Assembly (NCBI GenBank): GCA_028715865.1
Contig: JAQUQY010000099.1
Span: forward strand, 1 to 5,836
Length of the DNA: 5,836 nucleotides
From: Syntrophales bacterium
GTDB lineage: Bacteria; Desulfobacterota; Syntrophia; Syntrophales; UBA2210
Direction of reading: 5' to 3'
Below, in pieces: positions 1 through 3,973 of this stretch. The position numbers and the translations under genes were made by a program. The first letter of the stretch is position 1; each line of letters opens with the position of its first letter. The notes under the pieces are model-generated. The model saw nothing but the letters and a program-made list of their open reading frames with translations, made no database searches and was not told where the DNA came from.

Positions 1-1
1 C

Positions 2-103
2 CCCTCTAGGCTGGCGGCTTCTATTCCTCCGATAGAAAAGCTCCTGAAGCACCGTCCGGAATTCCGGCGAACCGCGCCTGAACCGGAATCCGCACCCGAT
101 TAA
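2..103 (+). CDS. Possible C-terminal tail of an upstream gene (partial)
   Basis: Frame 2 is open from the left edge to a TAA at 101-103 and would encode 33 residues, ending in a charged, proline- and glutamate-rich tail (PEPESAPD). The other two + frames meet stops early (TAG at 7-9 and at 33-35). A Pro/Glu-rich disordered end just before a clear intergenic region is typical of a protein C-terminus, and the direction matches fbp. No domain can be recognised in so short a piece. The - strand is also open across most of this stretch, so the evidence is weak. I cannot name the product. Confidence 0.3.
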   Translation, partial: PSRLAASIPPIEKLLKHRPEFRRTAPEPESAPD

Positions 104-120
104 GTGATTGAACGGTTACG

Positions 121-197
121 AAGGAACTGGAGACTCATCATGTTTACATGGAGTATATCTCCTTTTCCCATGAGAGTTGCAAGCTTTAAAGTTCCTT
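121..197. repeat. Nested imperfect inverted repeat upstream of fbp
   Basis: Three pairs of complementary arms are nested in the correct order. The outer arms are 121-128 (AAGGAACT) with 190-197 (AGTTCCTT), 8 of 8 bp. The middle arms are 133-142 with 169-177, 9 bp with a single bulged A at 137. The inner arms are 150-153 (GGAG) with 159-162 (CTCC) around a 5-nt loop. As RNA this could fold into one long interrupted stem. No T tract follows the 3' arm, so it does not look like a standard intrinsic terminator. It could be an end-of-operon structure, a leader element, a small palindromic repeat, or coincidence. I recognise no known riboswitch or RNA family in it. Confidence 0.45.
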
Positions 198-224
198 GAC
201 TGATGGAAGTGTATGCTGTAAAGT
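196..224 (+). promoter_or_regulatory. Candidate sigma-70-type promoter for fbp-fba
   Basis: TTGACT at 196-201 matches five of six positions of the -35 consensus. It is followed 17 nt later by TAAAGT at 219-224, which matches four of six positions of the -10 consensus. Transcription would start near 231, giving a leader of about 60 nt before the fbp ATG at 294. The -35 box overlaps the 3' arm of the inverted repeat at 121-197. The -10 is weak and there is no extended TG motif, so this is a reasonable candidate rather than a firm call. Confidence 0.35.
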
Positions 225-238
225 TGGGGCTGCCTGCC

Positions 239-250
239 GGGCCATGGCCC
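239..250. repeat. 12-bp perfect palindrome in the fbp leader
   Basis: GGGCCATGGCCC is exactly self-complementary. It lies downstream of the candidate promoter and upstream of the fbp ribosome binding site. A regulator binding as a dimer could use it as an operator. As RNA it could form only a short hairpin, because the loop must come from its centre. No regulator family is recognised from this motif, so a functional role is speculative. Confidence 0.25.
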
Positions 251-274
251 ACAAAAGGAATTTCTCACTGCCAA

Positions 275-283
275 AGAGGAGAG
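275..283 (+). promoter_or_regulatory. Ribosome binding site of fbp
   Basis: AGAGGAGAG is a good Shine-Dalgarno match. GAGGAG ends 12 nt before the ATG at 294, slightly longer than ideal spacing. No better start codon with its own site lies nearby in this frame: the next in-frame ATG, at 351, would remove the start of the first conserved helix. This site therefore supports 294 as the start. Confidence 0.6.
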
Positions 284-293
284 ACGAATTCTC

Positions 294-1244
294 ATGCTTA
301 ACAACAATATTTCAGATGCCACAAAATATTTCATCGACCTCCGGCGCCACATGTGGGTGGCTGGAATCGAACTTGATCTGCGGCGGCTAATATGGCAGAT
401 CGCCGTGACTGGCAAATATATTTCAGCCAAAATACATGAATCTAACCGTAAACTGGCGGGCCTCAAGAACATATACGATGAAGAGCAGCTGGCCCTGGAC
501 AGGAGTTCAGACAGAATCTTAAGAAATCAGCTGGAATTCTCAGGATTTGTCAGGGAATACGCCTCGGAGGAGCTGGACGAAATCATCAAAATCGGCAAAG
601 GCGATGAAAAATATTACATAACTGCGGATCCTCTTGACGGCTCGTCGCTTGTGGACACCAACCTTGCCATCGGTACAATCATAGGCATTCACAATGAACC
701 CGTCCCTTCCCAGGGAAGAAAGAGCATGGTGGCGGCTCTGTACATAACCTACGGGCCCCTTATCACAATGGTATATTCGGCGGGAAAGGGAACCCATGAG
801 TTTGTCCTGAACCGCGAAGGCGAATATGTTCTTTCGGAAGAAAACATAACTTTGAAACAGCGCGGTTCAATTTACAGCATTGGAGGGCTTAAGAGAGACT
901 GGACGGAGAATCATGCCCGTTACGTGGGCTTCCTTGACGATGAGGGATACAAACTCCGATACAGCGGGGGGTTCGTCCCGGATATCAACCAGATAATGAT
1001 CAAGCGTGGAGGAGTGTTCACCTACCCGGCGCTTAAGAACAGCCCCAATGGAAAGCTCCGCCTTGTCTTCGAGCTGCAGCCCATGGCATTTCTCGTAGAG
1101 CAGGCAGGGGGCAGGGCGACTGACGGAACCCGCGACATTCTGGATATAACCGCGGAAACCCTTGACCAGAGGAATCCCATTTACATCGGAAGCCCCTTCG
1201 AGGTCGAAAAGGCCCGGGAATTTTTCGCTGCCGGAAAGGATTAA
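294..1244 (+). CDS. fbp: Class I fructose-1,6-bisphosphatase
   Basis: This 316-residue cytosolic enzyme hydrolyses fructose-1,6-bisphosphate to fructose-6-phosphate plus phosphate, the committed Mg-dependent step of gluconeogenesis. It is slightly shorter than the roughly 330-residue E. coli enzyme. Seen directly: the metal-binding DPLDGSS motif at 112-118, the acidic pair E92-E93 in SEELDE, and the C-terminal substrate block around 240-273 with Y244, K254, R256 and E260 matching the human Y264, K274, R276 and E280. R222-Y223 correspond to the human R243-Y244. K106-Y107 match the Lys-Tyr pair that contacts AMP in regulated members, so allosteric AMP inhibition is possible but not shown. Odd: the segment around 194-200 (YSIGGLK) replaces the usual YSLNEGY, losing the Asn and Tyr that contact the 6-phosphate. 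It is followed after 14 bp by the aldolase. The family is near certain. Dual activity on sedoheptulose-1,7-bisphosphate cannot be excluded. Confidence 0.95.
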   Translation: MLNNNISDATKYFIDLRRHMWVAGIELDLRRLIWQIAVTGKYISAKIHESNRKLAGLKNIYDEEQLALDRSSDRILRNQLEFSGFVREYASEELDEIIKIGKGDEKYYITADPLDGSSLVDTNLAIGTIIGIHNEPVPSQGRKSMVAALYITYGPLITMVYSAGKGTHEFVLNREGEYVLSEENITLKQRGSIYSIGGLKRDWTENHARYVGFLDDEGYKLRYSGGFVPDINQIMIKRGGVFTYPALKNSPNGKLRLVFELQPMAFLVEQAGGRATDGTRDILDITAETLDQRNPIYIGSPFEVEKAREFFAAGKD

Positions 1245-1245
1245 C

Positions 1246-1253
1246 AAGGGAGG
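1246..1253 (+). promoter_or_regulatory. Ribosome binding site of fba
   Basis: AAGGGAGG ends 5 nt before the ATG at 1259 and begins 1 nt after the fbp TAA (1242-1244). A strong Shine-Dalgarno sequence set inside a 14-bp gap fixes this start and supports co-transcription with fbp, without needing a separate promoter. Confidence 0.8.
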
Positions 1254-1258
1254 CATCT

Positions 1259-2656
1259 ATGACAGCTAAAACAATCGATGAATTCAAAAAGATGACGGAG
1301 AGGGTTCTTAAGCTCGAAGAGGACAGGATTACGGTGCTTGATGAAACAAGGCTGAGAGAAGTGCTGGTGGACGACCTGGCCTATTCTCTTGTCTTGAGCC
1401 CCAGTCCTGAAGTGAGGGAGTCGGCCGCGTGGACGCTAAGAATGGCGGGAGCCTCCCTTGGCATATTGTCGTCTTCCATCCAACCTCTCTATGAAGCCAT
1501 GGGCAGTGGGGCTGTTTCGGGTTTCACTGTTCCGGCTATCAATATACGGGGCATTACCTATCACTGCGCCCAGGCCGTTTTCCGCGCCGCAATGGCCATG
1601 AATGCCGGGGCCATCATTTTTGAGATAGCCCGTTCTGAAATAGGCTACACGAACCAGCGCCCCGCGGAATACACCGCGGCCGTTACCGCTGCGGCCATCA
1701 AAGCGGGATACCGCGGGCCCCTCTTCATGCAGGGAGACCACTTCCAGGTAAATGCCAAGAAATTCTCCGCTGATTCCTCAGGGGAGATGGACGCCGTGGA
1801 AAAGCTGATAATGGAGGCTGTGGAGGGAGGATTCTACAATATCGACATTGACGCCTCGACACTGGTCGACCTTTCAAAACCCTCACTTGGGGAACAGCAG
1901 GAAGACAACTTCCGCGTGACGGCCGACCTGACGAAACTTATCAGGAGAATCGAGCCGCTGGGCATCACCATTTCCGTGGGCGGTGAAATCGGTGAAGTGG
2001 GAAGCAAGAACACCACAGTGGAAGAATTCGTGGCTTTCATGGATGGATACAAAGCGGAGCTTGAAAAGGAAGGGCCGGGCTCGCTGAAGGGGATCAGCAA
2101 AATCAGCATTCAGACCGGAACTACCCATGGAGGCGTTCCCCTTCCCGACGGCTCCATCGCATCGGTGAAAATAGATTTCGACACACTTCAGAGGATTTCG
2201 GAAACGGCACGCAGACAGTACGGCCTGGCGGGCGCCGTACAGCACGGCGCTTCCACACTTCCCGAGGACGCCTTCGACAGGTTCCCGCAGACGGGAACCG
2301 CCGAGATACACCTTGCCACGGGATTTCAGAACATAATTTATGACAGTAACCACTTTCCCGAATCCCTGAAAAAGAAGATCTACGATTACATTAACGCTGA
2401 ACTGAGGGATGAAAAGAAGGAAAAGGACACGGAAGAGCAGTTCATATACAAAACACGGAAGAAGGGTTTCGGACCCTTTAAACAGGAATTCTGGAGCATG
2501 GACGCTTCCGTCCTGAAAGCCATTGGGTCGGAGCTTGAGGAACGCTTCGCCTTGCTTTTCAGGAAACTCGAAATCGAGGGAACGGCCTTATCCGTAGGTG
2601 AACTGGTAAAGACCGTCGATGTCGCAATTCCCTCGCCGGCAGCGCTTTTTTCTTAA
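1259..2656 (+). CDS. fba: Divergent class II-type fructose-bisphosphate aldolase, long form
   Basis: This 465-residue protein is predicted to catalyse zinc-dependent condensation of dihydroxyacetone phosphate and glyceraldehyde-3-phosphate to fructose-1,6-bisphosphate, and the reverse. Class II features seen in order: a barrel-entry strand GFTVPAINIRG (88-98); D160-H161 in QGDHFQ, like the catalytic Asp and zinc His of E. coli Asp109-His110; an acidic loop VGGEIGEVG (240-248); H290 in TGTTHGG; and H329 in AVQHGAS. All expected zinc ligands can therefore be placed. Unusual: the family's NxDxD substrate loop reads HLATGFQ (351-357) here; about 85 residues precede the first core strand; and about 95 follow the core, including a charged, probably helical stretch near 381-394. 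Usual class II enzymes are about 285-360 residues. GatZ/KbaZ-like proteins (about 420 residues, also with a GDH motif) are an alternative relative. Adjacency to fbp favours a gluconeogenic aldolase. The fold is fairly sure, the exact substrate less so. Confidence 0.82.
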   Translation: MTAKTIDEFKKMTERVLKLEEDRITVLDETRLREVLVDDLAYSLVLSPSPEVRESAAWTLRMAGASLGILSSSIQPLYEAMGSGAVSGFTVPAINIRGITYHCAQAVFRAAMAMNAGAIIFEIARSEIGYTNQRPAEYTAAVTAAAIKAGYRGPLFMQGDHFQVNAKKFSADSSGEMDAVEKLIMEAVEGGFYNIDIDASTLVDLSKPSLGEQQEDNFRVTADLTKLIRRIEPLGITISVGGEIGEVGSKNTTVEEFVAFMDGYKAELEKEGPGSLKGISKISIQTGTTHGGVPLPDGSIASVKIDFDTLQRISETARRQYGLAGAVQHGASTLPEDAFDRFPQTGTAEIHLATGFQNIIYDSNHFPESLKKKIYDYINAELRDEKKEKDTEEQFIYKTRKKGFGPFKQEFWSMDASVLKAIGSELEERFALLFRKLEIEGTALSVGELVKTVDVAIPSPAALFS

Positions 2657-2714
2657 CCCGCGAGGCATTGTCAGCATTTTATCAGGAGTTCAATCTTTTA
2701 TAGATCCGTCAGAA

Positions 2715-2741
2715 CTGCACTTTCATTCAGAAAGAAGGCAG
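2715..2741. other. Small hairpin in the fba-gap spacer
   Basis: The 124-bp spacer 2657-2780 contains CTTTC (2720-2724) and GAAAG (2730-2734) around a 5-nt loop. These are extended by CTGC (2715-2718) with GCAG (2738-2741) across a small internal loop. No T tract follows, so it is not a clear terminator. It might be an mRNA stability or processing element that uncouples gap from fba, or it may have no function. A TTGTCA at 2668-2673 and a TATAGA at 2699-2704 are present, but their spacing does not make a good promoter. Confidence 0.3.
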
Positions 2742-2763
2742 GGATAGACGCGACATATCGTCA

Positions 2764-2774
2764 AGGAAGAGGAG
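2764..2774 (+). promoter_or_regulatory. Ribosome binding site of gap
   Basis: AGGAAGAGGAG is purine-rich, and its AGGAG ends 6 nt before the ATG at 2781. A second in-frame ATG follows immediately at 2784, 9 nt from the site. Both are usable, and the true N-terminus may be either Met-Met-Lys or Met-Lys. Confidence 0.75.
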
Positions 2775-2780
2775 CAAACA

Positions 2781-3788
2781 ATGATGAAGATAGGCGTGAA
2801 CGGATTTGGAAGAATCGGAAGACTGGTCTTCCGGGCGGCCCTGGAAAAGAATCTGCCCGGACTGGAGATTGTGGCCTTTAATGACCTGGCGGACGCCAAG
2901 ACCCTGGCCCATCTGTTTAAGTATGATTCAAACTACGGCGTTTATCCCGCCGAGGTGAAGGCCAAAGAAGGCGCCATAACGGTGGACGGAAAAGAATACA
3001 AGGTCTTCTCGGAGCGCGACCCCGCAATGATTCCCTGGAAAGATCTGGGTGTGGACGTGGTTATTGAATCTACGGGATTATTCACCGATGGAAAGAAAGC
3101 TGCCGCCCACATCGCGGCGGGAGCAAAAAAAGTCCTTATTTCGGCGCCGGCCAGCAACGAAGACGTGACGGTTGTTCTCGGCGTCAACGAGGACATATAT
3201 AATCCGGATCTCCACAATATCATTTCAAACGCTTCATGCACTACAAACTGCCTGGGACCTCTGGCGAAGGTTCTCGATGACACCTTCGGAGTTAAATCGG
3301 GCCTGATGACCACCATCCATGCCTATACGAATGACCAGCGCATTCTGGACTTCCCCCACAGTGATCTGCGGCGGGCAAGGGCGGCGGCCCTTTCAATGAT
3401 TCCCACAACCACAGGCGCCGCAAAGGCAATTGGCAGGGTTATACCCAGCCTTAACGGAAAAATGAATGGATTTGCCATACGCATTCCCACACCGACTGTA
3501 TCCATGGTCGACTTGGTTGTTGATCTTGAAAAGGCGGCCGATGTGGAATCCGTAAATGCCGCCTTCAGAAAAGCCGCCGAGGGGCCCATGAAGGGAGTCC
3601 TCCGCTATTGTGATGAGCCTCTTGTATCGAAAGACTTTACCAAGGATCCCCACTCCTGCATTTACGACGCCCCCCTTACCTACATAGTGGAGGGTACGCT
3701 GGTGAAAGTCTGCGGCTGGTATGACAATGAATGGGGCTACAGTTGCCGGATGATAGATTTAATTGATTACATGGCAAAGCGGCAGTAG
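2781..3788 (+). CDS. gap: Type I glyceraldehyde-3-phosphate dehydrogenase
   Basis: This cytosolic, normally tetrameric enzyme interconverts glyceraldehyde-3-phosphate plus phosphate and 1,3-bisphosphoglycerate with NAD(H). At 335 residues it has the standard family length. Seen directly: the Rossmann glycine motif GVNGFGRIGR (5-14); D35 in FNDL, which favours NAD over NADP; STGLF (97-101); catalytic C153 in SNASCTTNC; catalytic H180 in TTIHAYTNDQ; DLRRARAAA with IPTTTGAAKA (195-217); and CGWYDNEWGY (311-320) near the C-terminus. P192 in the DFPHSD loop matches the proline of NAD-specific Bacillus GapA, so NAD preference is likely. All catalytic residues are present. It lies 124 bp after fba on the same strand and is followed by a terminator, so it is the last gene of this run. 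No pgk or tpi lies beside it, unlike in many glycolytic gap operons. A role in triose-phosphate supply for fba-fbp is inferred from position. Confidence 0.97.
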   Translation: MMKIGVNGFGRIGRLVFRAALEKNLPGLEIVAFNDLADAKTLAHLFKYDSNYGVYPAEVKAKEGAITVDGKEYKVFSERDPAMIPWKDLGVDVVIESTGLFTDGKKAAAHIAAGAKKVLISAPASNEDVTVVLGVNEDIYNPDLHNIISNASCTTNCLGPLAKVLDDTFGVKSGLMTTIHAYTNDQRILDFPHSDLRRARAAALSMIPTTTGAAKAIGRVIPSLNGKMNGFAIRIPTPTVSMVDLVVDLEKAADVESVNAAFRKAAEGPMKGVLRYCDEPLVSKDFTKDPHSCIYDAPLTYIVEGTLVKVCGWYDNEWGYSCRMIDLIDYMAKRQ

Positions 3789-3804
3789 AAGAAAAAGGCT
3801 AAAC

Positions 3805-3849
3805 AAAAGAGCGGGCAAAGGGAAGCTTGTTCCAAGAGCCCGCTTTTTT
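3805..3849. terminator. Rho-independent terminator after gap, possibly bidirectional
   Basis: GCGGGC (3811-3816) pairs with GCCCGC (3838-3843). The stem is extended by AAAAGA (3805-3810) against the T tract TTTTTT (3844-3849), with one G-T pair. A smaller stem, GGAA (3821-3824) with TTCC (3830-3833), lies inside the loop. It starts 17 bp after the gap stop. Read on the - strand, the same stem is followed by a T-rich TCTTTTGTTT, so it could also stop metG transcripts about 125-170 nt past their stop codon. The rest of the convergent spacer, 3850-3973, shows only short weak inverted repeats. Confidence 0.85.
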
Positions 3850-3973
3850 ATGATTAACCGGCATCCGGCTAGTGCCGTGTAACAGGCGAAGATTCGCAGG
3901 CAATGACCGCGAATGTTAAGTTACGAATGAAGACTAAGAATAATTCCTTGCGTCAGTTAAAGAGTTACAAGTA

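Noticed and set aside
240..260. Sigma-54 promoter from the TGGCCC near 245
   Set aside because: No TTGCA-like -12 element follows at the required spacing.
196..390. 64-codon + frame running into fbp in a different frame
   Set aside because: It overlaps about 97 bp of the fbp coding sequence, has no family resemblance, and its ATG overlaps the candidate promoter. Best explained as a chance frame.
116..472. Open frame on the - strand across the intergenic region and the start of fbp
   Set aside because: It overlaps the fbp 5' end, has no recognisable motif, is rich in Arg, Ser and Cys as antisense shadows often are, and has no convincing ribosome binding site.
1883..2353. Long - strand frame of 156 codons inside the aldolase gene
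   Set aside because: Antisense shadow of a clearly conserved gene, with no motif or ribosome binding site. Similar frames at 867-1256, 2942-3316 and 4268-4901 are rejected for the same reason.
2668..2704. Promoter for gap from TTGTCA and TATAGA
   Set aside because: The boxes are 25 nt apart, far from the 16-18 nt needed, and no better -10 lies at the right distance from TTGTCA.
294..3788. Calvin-cycle (cbb) gene cluster
   Set aside because: FBPase, aldolase and GAPDH also occur in cbb operons, but no Rubisco, phosphoribulokinase or transketolase is present in the window and D35 of GAPDH points to NAD, so gluconeogenesis is the simpler reading.
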